Shown: positions 23,069-35,290 of the stretch, in pieces
Layout: the number at the start of each line of letters is the position of its first letter
Position numbering within the stretch: position 1 is the first letter of the stretch
NCBI GenBank assembly: GCA_003952965.2
Contig: CM025854.1
Location: 29,605,366-29,669,365, forward strand
Direction: 5' to 3'
Length of the DNA stretch: 64,000 bases
DNA from: Morella rubra
Lineage: Eukaryota > Streptophyta > Magnoliopsida > Fagales > Myricaceae
The notes under the pieces: generated by a model
Seen by the model: the letters and a program-made list of their open reading frames with translations, nothing else
What the model was told of the DNA's origin: nothing
Databases searched by the model: none
Position numbers and translations under genes: made by a program

Positions 23069-24895
23069 TTATACGGAATCATTATCTGGCCTACCAAATA
23101 GGAGTGGAAACTCACCATCTTGTTCAGAGAAACTACCGTCTCTGGACATTTTGTTCAATGATTCATAAACCTGGTACATTGACAACCTGTCCTTGGGTCG
23201 AGAAACCACACAACTGGATGCGATTTTCAGGAACTGCAGAATTTCCTCGTCGTGCCCTTTTCCACAAAGAGCCTTATCGATGGCATCTTTGCTTCTACCA
23301 GAACTAGAAATCTCATTCACCCAATCCACCAAGTTCCCCTTGTATCCTTCCTCAACATTGCTGACTTCGAGAGGTTTTTGTCCAGTCACCAATTCAAGAA
23401 GCACCACCCCGAATCCATAAGCATCCCCTTTTAAAGAAGCAACCATTGTGCTTGGGTATTCTGGAGCTACATAACCAAGCTCTCCCAAGTCCCCATTGAC
23501 AAAACTACTCTCATTAGAATCAGAAGTCATCAGCCTTGCCAACCCAAAATCCATTATCCTAGCATCAAAGTCCTCATCAATAAGGATCACATTGGAGCAC
23601 ATGTTCTGGTGCATAATTGGAGGGTGGCACCCATGGTGCAGCCAAGCAAGACCCCTTGCCGCACCCAAACCAATCCTAAATCTACTTGGCCAGTCCAACA
23701 GAGTACCATTTCCATGAATCAAAGAATGCAATGTGCCGTTGGACATATGCTTATACACCAAAAGCTTCTCTTCCTCCGCCAGGCAAAACCCCAAAAGGGG
23801 TGTCAAATTTGGGTGCCTAAGCTGGCCCAATCGATTCATCTCCAAACGGAACTGCTTTTCCCCAAGCTTACAAGTGCTCAACCGCTTGATTGCTAGCGCC
23901 GACCCATCAGGCAGCACAGCTTTATAAGTAGTCCCCGTTCTGCTGGAAATAATTATGTTTTCCGGGCTAAAATTATTGGTGGCCGCCATCAAATCCGCCA
24001 ATTTAACTTTGACTAGAGGTTTCTGAAACAACGAAACCTGAACAAGCTTGTGAGCCCTCAACCTCTCAGCCCAATCGTCATCTCTCCCAACCCCATACCC
24101 TCTCTTCCTCCTCTTACTCAACCTCAAATGGTACCACCACCACACCCCAAAACCCAACAACAACGACCCTGCAGCACCAAACACCCCGGCAGCTAATATA
24201 ATCGCCAAATTCTTCTTGCTCAACCCACCGCACTTCCCCAAAGGCCCTCCACAAAGCCCATCATTCCCAGAAAAACTCGCCTTATCAAACCGAGCAAGAG
24301 GCGACGGTATCCTACCCGTAAGATCGTTATCCGCCACCGAAAACTTAGATAGCCTAGCCAAAGAAGCGAGCTCGTAAGGTATAGCCCCCGAAAGCTTATT
24401 CCCCGAAAGGATTAGATTGTTCAGAAACGAACAATTCGCAAGCTCGGGAGGAATCGGGCCGGAGAAACCGTTATTAGATAGATCCAGGGTAACAATAAAA
24501 GGCAACCAGGCACATATTTCTTTAGGTATCATACCGGGCAGTTCATTGACCGAGAGATCCAGAGTCTGCATACTCCCACAGTACTTCAACGACTCGGGAA
24601 CCGTCCCCGACAGCTTCATGTCGCGGAGTTCCAGACTGAACACGCGGTTCTCGCGGTCGTTCCAGCACGCAACCCCGACGAACTTGCATATGGTCCCGAC
24701 GGACTTGTTTGCGAAGGTCCACGAACTGAGCTTACCTTGTGGATCGCTAAGTGAGTTCTTCAATCCTTCCAGACACCTGAAGTCGTCCTCCGATACCGTC
24801 TCTGACGAAGCACAACATGCTAGAGACAACGCGATCGGTACGACAACAAGGCCAAAAACAACCCACAACTCTTTTACAGCGATTCGACCTTTCAT
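23069..24895 (-). CDS. BIR2: BIR2-like LRR receptor pseudokinase, single exon, 608 aa
   Basis: The start is the ATG at 24895, which places a signal peptide at residues 1-30 (WVVFGLVVVPIALSLACC). An upstream in-frame ATG would bury it. Residues 36-75 are the LRR N-terminal cap. About five LRRs follow (from SLELRDMKLSGTVP to SVADNDLTGRIP). The transmembrane helix is at 231-256 with a basic stop-transfer KRRKR. The kinase domain keeps the VAIK-type Lys337 and DFG (449-451). It lacks a Gly-rich loop (IISSRTGTTYKAV), and HRD is replaced by HQN (429-431), so catalysis is unlikely. This matches Arabidopsis BIR2 (At3g28450), a plasma-membrane pseudokinase that holds BAK1 away from FLS2-type receptors. 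Length fits (BIR2 is near 605 aa). Confidence 0.93.
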   Translation of the reverse strand: MKGRIAVKELWVVFGLVVVPIALSLACCASSETVSEDDFRCLEGLKNSLSDPQGKLSSWTFANKSVGTICKFVGVACWNDRENRVFSLELRDMKLSGTVPESLKYCGSMQTLDLSVNELPGMIPKEICAWLPFIVTLDLSNNGFSGPIPPELANCSFLNNLILSGNKLSGAIPYELASLARLSKFSVADNDLTGRIPSPLARFDKASFSGNDGLCGGPLGKCGGLSKKNLAIILAAGVFGAAGSLLLGFGVWWWYHLRLSKRRKRGYGVGRDDDWAERLRAHKLVQVSLFQKPLVKVKLADLMAATNNFSPENIIISSRTGTTYKAVLPDGSALAIKRLSTCKLGEKQFRLEMNRLGQLRHPNLTPLLGFCLAEEEKLLVYKHMSNGTLHSLIHGNGTLLDWPSRFRIGLGAARGLAWLHHGCHPPIMHQNMCSNVILIDEDFDARIMDFGLARLMTSDSNESSFVNGDLGELGYVAPEYPSTMVASLKGDAYGFGVVLLELVTGQKPLEVSNVEEGYKGNLVDWVNEISSSGRSKDAIDKALCGKGHDEEILQFLKIASSCVVSRPKDRLSMYQVYESLNKMSRDGSFSEQDGEFPLLFGRPDNDSV

Positions 24896-27039
24896 GCTGA
24901 AAGAGAAGCCAGTACCCAACTCCGCTTTACGAAGTCTAATAAGATAACAAAAAATACTGGAGAGAACCGCAAAAAGGCGATGCAGTTCACGCGTAGTCGT
25001 AGAACTGTTAGAAGGGGTCCAGGGAAGAGAGACCCATTGACTCTTGTGCGGTTGCAGAGAAATGGCGCAGAATTTAATTGGCAATTCCGCCTCGCGCAAT
25101 TTGGGGTTTACGATTTCTTTTCGGTTTTTGATGGTATTTGGTAGTGACGTTACTGTTTAATGAATTGTATTTCAATGGATGGGTGTGTGTCGGATGATTA
25201 CAGCTACTTTGACTAAGTTCCATTGTTTAGAGGTTTTAATTAAGAGGTCCTTTGACCGAAAGGCTTCGGCCAGGTCCACTGAGAATGGCTCGTTGGATGC
25301 TCCACTAAAAATTGATACCCTTTGGATTGATTTATACTCTGATTTACTTAGAAAAAAAAAAGATTTATACTCTGATTTTATCGTTGCGGAATTTTCTTTT
25401 CTAGACACCCAATCACGGGTCTGGGTTTCGGATACGCGCAATTTATATACTGCCAATTCCTTTTCGTAGATTGGGAGTGGGGAAGGTTTGAACTGTGGCT
25501 GCAGTCAATTGTCTTCCAGTGATTTTCAATACTATTCTCCCAATAAAACATAGTCATCTAGAAAATCATTAATTTAATGTATCTTAGTCGAGGTGACTAA
25601 TAGCAATATAGATTGGACTCGTTTTTGGAGACTTGAAACGGTACCATTTAAGGTTTCATAATTTATTAAGGTTTCAAAGGCTATTCAATTCATAAATTAA
25701 GATTACAACCATTTACATTGGAAATATTGCGGAATTTGCAGTTTTAGAAATTTTATTTGGATCCACAGCGTCAGTCAATACACATCAAAGAATAAAGGGC
25801 ATCCCATGATTTATGGAATCTATTATTATTGGTATGGCCAAAACTATAATCTAATTCCTAGAATTAGAAGCAATTTTGTACACCTCTATATTGTTCAAGA
25901 GCTTGATTAAAACAAGCATTCTTGTTTTCTTAAAATTTTGAAAAATTTAAAATTTTAGAGTATTAAAATTAATAAAAAAAATGAAGAGATAGATAGTTTA
26001 AATAAAATTTTTATATTTATTATAATAAAAGTAATAATTTAATAAAAATAGAAATTATATTATAATTATTTTATTATATTAAAATTTTAGTACACAGGCG
26101 CACCTAGTTTGGAGCAAAATTGTATATGACTTCTGTGAATTTCTTGAATCGGAGACTGGTCAAATATGGAGCAGTAAATATCACGGCTGTGACGTCTCTT
26201 TCTGCGTTGCTTCTTTTAGTGGCCAAAAGTGGACGCAGATTTAGGGGAGGACATTGGTGGAGTGCGGTCAAAGTGTCAAACACTCGTAGCTATATTATGG
26301 AAATGACGAAGCTTTTAGCCTATTTTAACTGCCCACCAACTTCAGTCTGCTTACTTGAAAGGACGCATAGGACAGGGCCAAGATAGAGAAACTTACTTTA
26401 CTCAAGCTTCTTAGGGCATCGATTGCCACTAAGCTATCTTCTTAATCGGGAATCTCTCGTTTATGCGTTTGATTGAAGGCTCTATTTCCATGATTGGAAG
26501 TCTCTTCTGCGCCTCCGATCTCTTATTTATTTTTATTGCAGGTGGAATGGAAGAAAATTTTTTGATTCAGAGAAATTTCATGCATTGATTATAAAATTAC
26601 TAATATAATTAAAGTATAATGAATCTATAAGGATAATGCTAATACGACACACTTAATTGTACTTAGCAGAAGATATCTATAAAACCCACCAATGAGACAG
26701 TTATTTTGATTTAGATCTATTGAGTTAACCCCCGTTGCCATTTTTAACTCTAATGGCGATTTTAAAAGTACTTCAACTGAATTTATTCTCTTATTTGTTT
26801 GTTTGGATGTTTAAAAAAACTACAATCATATTTTGACAAATTTCATAAATTTCAACACCTTCCCCACAAATTATAATAACTTTTTAAAAACTCTAATAAT
26901 TTTTTCCTAAATATTTAAAATTTTACTCGCCTCCAACAAAAAATTTCAACAAAAATATTTTATACAGAGGCTGTCTTTTGAGTTAGGAGGGCAACAAACG
27001 GCAAACCTCATAAGTTCGCTAGTTAGAGCTTATATACAA

Positions 27040-27890
27040 TAAAAGAGAAATACACTTTGTACCTCCAATTTTGAGATAATAACACTTTGTATTTTTTCAT
27101 CTTAGAATTCTGTAACATTGAGTCATAAAGTTTCAATCTTCGTTGATTTGCATTCTACAAACTAATTTGCCTCCTTAAATCATGATGTTTAGCTATAGTT
27201 AGAGGACTTTTAGGAAGCACATTTTGTTATTTTAAATTTGATTATTTGTTTGTTATTTATTTTGTAGTTTCTTTCTTATATTATTTCTTTCCTAGATTGT
27301 AGTTTTATGGGTTGGATGTTTAGATTGTGGAGTGATTTCAAATTTGATATTTTTTTAAACTTTGGTACTCTTGGCTGTTATTAAAGGAGGCTTTGCACAC
27401 AATAGATTTAGGTAACGTTTGTTTCTCTAATATTTTGGAGTATGAAAATTTCCAGCAAAATAAACACACTTTAAAATTTTTAACTTTTACACATACACAT
27501 TTCACTTTTACAAACTCCAATAAATCTCAATAAAGTAAAGATTCCCAAAATTTCAGAATATTCTCTAAATTTTGACAAACAAACACCCAATTAGTGTCGG
27601 CTAATTAGCTTGTGAGATGCAAATCTACGAAAATGTCACTAAATTGAAAGAAATGTAGAGTATATTTTTTCTCAAAGATAAAATCGGCACAACGCACTTG
27701 AGTGAATAACCTGGAGGTCCTAGACTACACGTGATAGATTTTTCATCATATTTAATAGTCAATTGACTTGTGAGGTGCAAATCGATAAATATTAAAATTT
27801 TATAAACTTAATATTATGAAATTGGAAGATGAGGTATAAAGTATCAATATCTGATACTCAAGGGTGTAAAATGTATTTTTATATAAAATA
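27040..27890. mobile_element. Long-TIR non-autonomous DNA element
   Basis: The left end (AAATACACTTTGTACCTCC, 27051 onward) pairs with the reverse complement of the right end (GGGTGTAAAATGTATTT, about 27863-27880). Pairing continues inward through a GATTTGCA(T/C)CTC block. A GACTTGTGAGGTGCAAATC motif near 27766-27784 recurs in altered form at 27608-27625. The arms are diverged and the interior has no transposase. Confidence 0.5.
27412..27592. mobile_element. Short MITE nested in the larger element
   Basis: The left end GGTAACGTTTGTTT and the right end AAACAAACACCC are inverted partners enclosing about 180 bp of AT-rich DNA. Flanks TTTA/AATTA suggest a short A/T target site. A related motif (TTGTTTGTTTGGATGTTT) lies near 26797-26814. 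Confidence 0.45.
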
Positions 27891-28464
27891 ATAAAGCAGT
27901 CGAAGTCATGTTGTAAAATGGAGATGAGCTGCTTGACGCTGCAGTTGGCGTCAAGAAGCCACACGAAACCCACGCACGCCAACGGTGGAAATTCAAATTT
28001 TAAAAATTGAAAATTGCATGTTGACCCGCGCGTTAGAAAGGCAGACCTGCGCTTTCTTATGAAAAGTTTCCGAGTGGGCCCACCCCTCCTTTCCTGCGCG
28101 CCCTGAAATACATAAAGACGAAACAAACCCGTTCCGCCGAGGCCGAAAAAAGGACATCGGGCCATTGACACAGCCCAACGGCAAAGCAGACTAGCCAACC
28201 AGTAAACAACAGCAACAAACATTTTCTCAAGTCAGCCAATCAAAACGATACAGCGGACGCACGGGCCCCAGACAACACAGCAAAACACAATCTCGTGATT
28301 CCAACTCAAAACGAGGGGTAAATAGGAGAAACGAAATGAGCCACTTTCAGGTTTCTAACCGACACAGGTCCCAGTGAAGGTGGGAAACGAGTTACAAAGC
28401 ACTTCTTTTTCCTGCCCTGCGGTCTCAAAAATTTCTGAACACGAAGTAACGCCTGCTTACAGTA

Positions 28465-31400
28465 ATGGAAGACGAAGAAGCCCAGGTAACTAACACCGCC
28501 AATGAACCAGACTCAAAAGAAGGGGAGAAAACAAAAGCGCACACACGAACGCAACCTAACTACCAAACACTTCCTCCCCAACCACCACAACTGCTAGCTG
28601 TGCCACCAACACCACACAGCAAATTATCTAACCTCGTTTTCCTGATTTCCAAACTTTTGAAACTTTTGATCTGAATTTGATTTGTTTGTTTGCGAGCGCA
28701 GAAAATGATGGCTTTGAAGAAAGCTTGTGCAGATATAGTTCTGAACACGGGGAAAGAGGCGGCGGCACGTGTAATGGCATCGGAACGGAAAGCTCTGCGC
28801 TTTCAGCAGGATCTGGTTGCCACCAAAGATGAGGCGCTTCGAATGCTCGTCCGCTTGAAGCAAATGATCAATTCCAAGGTTCTTAATTTTGCAAACCTCA
28901 ATGAGCTTGCATACCGTTACTTTGAGTTTGCTTCTTATTCTTCAACAACAAAAAAAGTCGTTTGATTTTGTTCCGTTTACTTTTTATACTGGTTATTTTA
29001 TTGTTTTCTAAACTTAAAAATCAGTTTTTCCGATATGCAATTGAGGTTCCTTGGAGCTTCGGTTTTAAGGTTTACCTTGATTCTGTGATTTTTTGTTTTG
29101 TTTGGGGGGCGGTGAAATGGGGAAAGAATCTGGTGTTTTCTTTTCTACTTTCTCTTTCTTTCCAACTGACCAAACAAAACGGGAATGCTGATGCGCTATA
29201 ACAAGGCGATAGCGTTTGGATGTTCCTATCACTTTCTATATTTTAAGGACTGGTGATCCTTGGTTCTCTTCGCTCCAATCTTTGAAAGCGTTTCCTTGCT
29301 TTTAAAGTGCATTAGCCAGGTTGAATTTTGAGCTTCTGAAAGCATGGAACGTTAAGTATCTAACAGGAGGCTGGTTAGGCGGAAGTGAAACCTATTCCCG
29401 GGGAAGATGTGTCTTTAGCTTTCAATTGTTTTTAACTTGTTAAGGAGTGTGGTATTTTCAATCGGACACTGAAAGGAAGCCTCTATCAGAGATCTTATTT
29501 ATCATCTTAAATATCTTTTTTATTTGAAGGAATGGAGCTTGTGCTAGGTTTATCTTTTAGTCAGCTAGAAGTAAAATCACGTTTTTCTTGTCACAGATTC
29601 GAAGTGAAGAATCTATTTAATTGTTGTTATTCTTCTTTTCTATTTGATTTTCCCCCTCATGATGCTTGGTAACTGTATACTTGCTTAACAGGTACATATA
29701 TATGTTATCTACCCTTTTTTCCCCTGTAAAAAGTAGCTTTTTTGCGAGTAAGTCTGTAGCTCTCAGTTAAGGAGGCTTAGCATTATTAGTTTAATGTTAA
29801 ATTCAGGAACCTCTCATCTTATGCCTTAGCATTTCAACTGTTAACATACCCTCACATTAGGGAAAAAAGGAAAAAAAAAACTGTCAATGGCATCTTCAAC
29901 TTGTTTGGTTATTTCTCCTAGCAATTCCCAATGGAGAAGCACGCATAAACATTGTAAGTGAAGATATCTGAATGACGGAATCCTGTGATAGTACCTTTTG
30001 ATATTGGAAACAGATTCTTTTAGAGCATTCCCATCAACCAATCCACAAGCAGTTGGAAATCTCATTCATCCTTAATTTTTATTTATTTATTTTGGTTTTG
30101 ACTTTTGAGCAGCGACAGAGCTATAGAATGCTAGGGTTTGGTGTGTGTGTGGGTGGGTGGGGGGAACATAACCTTATGGGAGTTATAAGCAATTTGGATG
30201 CTGTAGGCATGCTTTGGCTTGCAGCATGGGATTGGTTGTGATTGAAGAAAAATAAAGTTCTCGTTTCTAGATAATATGGAATGCTAGGATAACTGGGCGC
30301 CTAGAGGTCTTACCTCAGCTATATCAGAACCACCTAATTTTGCTAGTTAATTTGTCCTAAATTGGTTTGAAATGTCCTCAAATGTTCAATCATGATGTCT
30401 GGCTGCTTGGTCTTTGAGGTCTACCCTAGTGACTCGAGAAACCAGAATCCAGTGTTCTCAAAATTGTTCCGTTTGGTCTGGACATGACATGTTCTATAAA
30501 GAATACAGAGAAAAGAAAACTGTAGGCCAAAAGGAAATCTCTACTCTGGTTTCTTATTATTTGATACCTGTTGCTTTTATGCCTCTTTTACAATTTAGGA
30601 CTATCGTTACAAGTTGCCAATTCATTCACTGTATCTCTGCTGTCAAAGATCTCACTTATTCAAGATTGGATGTGAAAGGTCTTTGTAAGAAATTAAATAA
30701 AATGCATTTTGCATCCCACTCCTATTAAAATTTCATCTTTTTAATTATAAAGGGCCAACTTGAATTTTGTGAATAGTGCTGTTGCTATACTTTCTCAGTT
30801 GTTCTAACCAATTATTACAGAATTGAGAATTGACCAGTTGTCTGTGTCCTTTACAGACAACTGAAGCTGAGATGACATCCTTGAGCCAGCGGGAAAAGAT
30901 AGAAGAGCTTGAAGCACAGCTCAATGAGGCAGAGGATGTGATAGCAGATCTTAGAATAGAGTTGAAACAGTTGCAGGGTGCATTGGAGAAGGTGAAAAGG
31001 AACCAAGTGCGATCTCTAAATGGACGAGTAAAGAAGGAAGATGCATCTTCTCATGGGAATGCTGCAGCTGATCCCATCAGACCCTCTCTTTCAAATTCAG
31101 AATTTGAAACTGTGACAACTTCTGAAATGAAGAATGCACCATTGAATCAGAGTGTTTCAGTTGATAAGAGCTGCAGTACAGCAAAAGGTACTGAACAACC
31201 GAGTGTCTCTTTGCCGGATAATGGTAATGCTCATAACTCTGACTTTGCCTGCATACTCATGAGAAGTAAGGAACCTGAGCTGTACAGAAATGGATTTACA
31301 CAGAGAATCCGTGCATTTGAAAAAAACCTCCTGAATGGAAAAGTGTCTCCTGGAGTTGTAGATGATCAACATTCTATAAAAAAGAAAGAGTTCACTGAGA

Positions 31401-32813
31401 TGATTGATAAGGATAAAGGAAAATTTCATTTACCCTCTACAAGTGGCAGAAACACAGAAATGGTGAACTCCTCGATAGAGGGTGAAGTAAAGAAGCCTGT
31501 TAAGCTCTGCATATCACGAAGAAGAAACACTAGATCTGGGAAAGCCAAAGCTACCTCATGGAAGTCTTGTCTCAGTCCTGGTCAACTCATGAAACTTTGT
31601 CAACCATCTAATGTTCTTTCCTGTTGTAAAACATATGCAGCCGATGACAATGTTAAACTTGCTGAGGATGCCTTTAATCTACTTTCTACCAAGGCAGATG
31701 CCAAGCAAGTTCACGAAATGAAAGGACAGAAGGAGATGAAAAGTAGGGATGTCCCTGCTTCGTTCAAGTCTCTCTCCAATCAGCTTAGCAAACCTTTTCA
31801 GGCATTGCCTGTTTTCAGCCGTTGCAGCAATTCTTCAAATTCCATCTCCAAAGACGTCAAATCTGGTGAAGATAGGTTGCAAAGAAATGAAGCTGATTTC
31901 AAGATTAGACCATTGACTCTTATGGATCCAGCATTGACATCAGTTACTCATGATGTAGATCCTATTTCAGCGTCTGCTAATTTTACTGTGAACTTCAAGG
32001 CTATTAACGAATCTGGTCTTGTCAAGAATGTGAGGAAGAAGGATAGCAAGTTATTATACGAGTCTGTGACGTTAAAAGAAGGTGCTGATGCAGTGAATAT
32101 GATGAATCCAAGCTCTGAATTGAACTTTGGGATGGTCAACGTACCATTGATGAACTTGTTTTCAAAAGATGCTGAGGTGTCTGCAGAAACAAATGGTTCT
32201 CCTAGTCAAGCAGACAACAACAGGCTTCTAAGGTATACCTTTCAGAGGAAGCGCAAGAAGGAATTGTTAAGCAGCCCTGATGAAAATGCTTCTCTTGAAA
32301 ACACCTCCAATAAGAGAAGGACAGGAGAGAAACAATGTGATGCGCCAACACCAAAAGATTCTAGCTTAGTTAATGAATCATCTAGGGATAGTCGTCGGCT
32401 GGCTCAGGTTGCACGTCAGGTTGGTTTTCTTTCCCTTCCATCTTACTGTCTTGTTTGCGTCTAAACCTAAGGTATCTTATTCCAGTCTCCTATGTGAGAG
32501 AATAATTTATCTCCTGCTCAGGAATTCTAACTAGTGGAGAGATGTGATTTGCAAATGAATCTCACATGCAAAGGATGAGGTCACAAGTTCAAATATTTCC
32601 TTCATAATGAACTTATAGAGTAGCTTTTGTGGTGGTAGATTATAACAAGATCCCAAATATGCAAATAACTGGCTTCTCCTTGCTGTTGGGTGCTCTCCGT
32701 GCACAATGACATGCTTGTCCAGTTCTATGTTTCTAATTGGTTAAGTTGGTACTGAATTTTTCTGTTTCTTTTTTGTGCAGCTTATTTCTTTGTCTGCCAA
32801 ACGATGGTGCTAG
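28465..32813 (+). CDS. Plant coiled-coil protein of unknown function, four exons, 597 aa
   Basis: Exons: 28465-28485, 28702-28878, 30857-32419, 32781-32813. All junctions are GT-AG and the total is 1794 nt. Exon 2 encodes a helical, conserved-looking block (MMALKKACADIVLNTGKEAA). Exon 3 begins with a coiled coil (REKIEELEAQLNEAEDVIAD). It continues as a long Ser/Lys-rich disordered region with basic patches such as CISRRRNTRSGKAKA and FQRKRKKELL, which could be nuclear signals. The C-terminus VARQLISLSAKRWC comes from joining the 11-codon last exon. I know similar uncharacterised proteins from eudicots but no function. A nuclear or chromatin role would be inference. An open stretch at 33219-33372 after a CTGCAG could be an alternative last exon but is unsupported. 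Confidence 0.8.
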
Positions 32814-34705
32814 TAAAGGTGGCATTTTGTAACATCGGACGAGTAGAAAGGTGGATATGTCGGGCATATTTGCATTTAGGAATTTTTTGGAAATTTTGGT
32901 GATGTGGTGAAAATTGAGGTGATTAGAGTTTTATTGGATTTTGTTAGTGAAAAAAGTAGTTTTTGAAGTTTTTAGAGACTAGAAAATAGAGATGGTTTGA
33001 ATTTTTTTATATTTATTGTGATGAAAATAGTTGATTTGATGGGAGATAGAAGGTTTGAATAAAAAATTTGGAATTAAAATAAAATTGTTGTGGACCACTT
33101 AATTGGTGTGAAAACAAAAAGTTAAAAATTTTATGATAAAATTCATGTTTCCATAAAGAATTCTAAATTTCTCACAAGATTTAACTTTGCAAACTTGTCC
33201 GAATATCCGCTGTCTGCAGGCGAGAGTGAGAGAGATACGTGACTCTTATGTGTATGACATGGAGCACATGGAAAAACCACTCGAGCGGCGATCTACCACT
33301 GGAAAGAAGATCCAGCTAGTCTTTCTTTATAGACGTATGCAGATTTTTATAACTAGGTTGTTGGGTTTCTGATTCACTTTCTGTTTTGCTGCATTTTAGA
33401 ACGTTGATTTCCATCAAAATGGATCTGTAGACCCAATCCACAAAAGTTCATGGCAGCTAGAATAGCAATTTTAGTGGATTACTTGCATCTGCATCTGCAT
33501 TCTGCACAGTTTACATGAGATGTACGAAACGAAAATGAAGTCGTTCAGTCATTACCAGCTTGTCCAATTTTTTGTCCCCAAATCTGTGACTCCAGTCTCC
33601 AGATCTCTTTCGTTTTCCTAGGCAGAACAACTCAAAAAAAAAAAAAAGTATAATGAAATACCTCATGCTTGTTCCAAGTTCGAAGTACCCAACATAACAA
33701 TGTCTACGTAGGGCAACAATCTTGTTTGTCCTGCGCCCTTGGCAACCAGCATGGTAAAGGCAAATGCCCACCCGTAAGGACAGTACTAACGTTTTATGAA
33801 CCGGACACTCTTCGTTTAAAGGCTTGTCACACCCATCTATAAAGAGAGTCGATCAGAAAAAGCAAAAGAGGGAAGGAAAAAGGAGCAAGAAATATTTCTC
33901 TGCTCGACTGCACCCCCGACGCTGTACGACGCAACATGTAGGGTCGTTTTCTGATGATTTATGTAACCAACAAGCGTGCTTTGGATCGTCACGTTTTACT
34001 CATGCCTTTGCTGTCATTAACCCGCCAAGAGGTGAGCGAGCACTGTCAGTGCAATTTGCTTTCCTTTTGGCAAAAGGCATGCAGCTTTGAGTGGAGAGAA
34101 TATTTCTACCTCCTCGTGGCTCAACAATATCACGTCACCACACCCACAACTATGAAAATCACAAACTATTTTCTTTCAAAATTCTTCTTTATCCTCCTAA
34201 GTTTGTATTCGCCGTCAGTCTTATCATTGTCGTTTCAGTCTATAAGACCAAATTACCAAAGACTACAAAATTAAATTAACAAAGATATATGTGTAGCATT
34301 ATTTTACTGTTTGATACTTGGCCAATGCAAATTTTAACGAACCCAATGCAACTTAGCTACTTCCGAGGCAATTGCAGGAACTTTGGCTGGGTCAGTAGCA
34401 TTGCACGCCTAACCTAAACAAATACAAACTGACAGAGCTAAATCCGTTGGTTCAATCATATGACTACCTTTGTGCTGCCCCATTGCAGACAGTATGTCTG
34501 CTTGTCTCCCCATATAGCTCCACTTTCATCAGTATTATCAAAGCTGACACCTCAAAATGAAGCCTCTCACATAAACCGGAAAAGTGAAAAGTAAATAATC
34601 CCAATTCATGTACAGGAACTCTACTTTCCGTTCAATATAAGAGGAACACCTCCAAACCAAGACCAAAATGGTCATCTTGTGGTAGCTCTTCTACAAAAAC
34701 ACAAC
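32814..34705. other. Intergenic
   Basis: No further exon is supported apart from the doubtful stretch at 33219-33372. 32860-33180 is AT-rich. The last 50 bases before 34706 are the leader of the DUF761 gene and carry a short upstream ORF (34668-34685). Confidence 0.4.
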
Positions 34706-35290
34706 ATGGAGGCGAGGAAGATAAAGAGTGAGAGAGTAGCAGAAGAGAGAGATCATGCAGACGATATTATTCACAAGGTTCTGTTCACAGCCGGAGCAGC
34801 TCTTTTAATGGCATGCTTGAAACGCGTTACAATAACGTGTCTAGTCCAGCAGTGGCGCGCGTGGGTGTTTCTCGCGCTGAACCTCGTCCTCTTGGCCATT
34901 TTCTTAAGGTCTATACACTCCACCTCCGACGAAAACGAAGAATGCAATGACCTTGTGGAAATAAAGAGCGAAGGGAAGAAGAGTAGGGGGGATTCTGTGT
35001 GTTCGCAGCAGGATGAGGAACACAAAGACTGCCACGATATATATAAAAAAGGAAGTGGCGGGAGTGAACCAGAGCTAGTTGATGAAGAAATTGAAGAGGT
35101 TCCAATAAGGTTGTCAAAGGAGGAGCTAAACGAGAGAGTGGAAACTTTTATAGCCATGTTTAGGCAGCATTTGGCTTCAGATGCTAAGAAGGGTAGAAGC
35201 CCGTTCTTCGACAAATCGGAAAGCCCTGAGATTTTCAACTTTCAAAGGGTGTCCAGAGTCACCCTTTCCCCTCAACGTTCGCGTGCTTAA
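34706..35290 (+). CDS. DUF761 (cotton-fibre-type) membrane protein, single exon, 194 aa
   Basis: The first in-frame ATG is at 34706 and the stop is TAA at 35288-35290. Residues about 22-65 hold two hydrophobic segments (VLFTAGAALLMACL and WVFLALNLVLLAIFL), likely membrane helices. A charged, Glu/Ser-rich middle follows. The DUF761 signature is near the C-terminus: LSKEELNERVETFIAMFRQ. The family is plant-specific, first noted among cotton fibre transcripts, and has no established biochemical role. The uORF just upstream (MVILW) may lower translation. Confidence 0.85.
   Translation: MEARKIKSERVAEERDHADDIIHKVLFTAGAALLMACLKRVTITCLVQQWRAWVFLALNLVLLAIFLRSIHSTSDENEECNDLVEIKSEGKKSRGDSVCSQQDEEHKDCHDIYKKGSGGSEPELVDEEIEEVPIRLSKEELNERVETFIAMFRQHLASDAKKGRSPFFDKSESPEIFNFQRVSRVTLSPQRSRA

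Larger units (their letters stand above)
24896..28464. other. Intergenic, AT-rich, with nested MITEs
   Basis: 24896-25150 is the BIR2 leader and promoter. 25900-26100 and 26780-27000 are extremely AT-rich. 27040-27890 holds an inverted-repeat element with a second one inside. 27900-28460 is more GC-balanced and is probably the promoter of the gene starting at 28465. No further exon is supported. Confidence 0.45.

Noticed and set aside
24417-24947. 176-codon plus-strand frame
   Set aside because: It is the complement of the BIR2 ectodomain; the length follows from the codon bias of the real gene.
32520-32640. Possible tRNA-derived SINE (box B-like AGTTCAAATA after GGTCACA)
   Set aside because: The A box is weak and no poly-A or target duplication is visible. 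It also lies within the last intron of the coiled-coil gene.
33187-33372. Open stretch after a CTGCAG, a possible extra last exon of the coiled-coil gene
   Set aside because: The 32781-32813 exon already closes the gene in phase; there is no family support for the alternative.
34771-35238. 155-codon minus-strand frame rich in Ser
   Set aside because: It is the complement of the DUF761 gene, where Glu and Ser codons read as Ser/Phe on the other strand.
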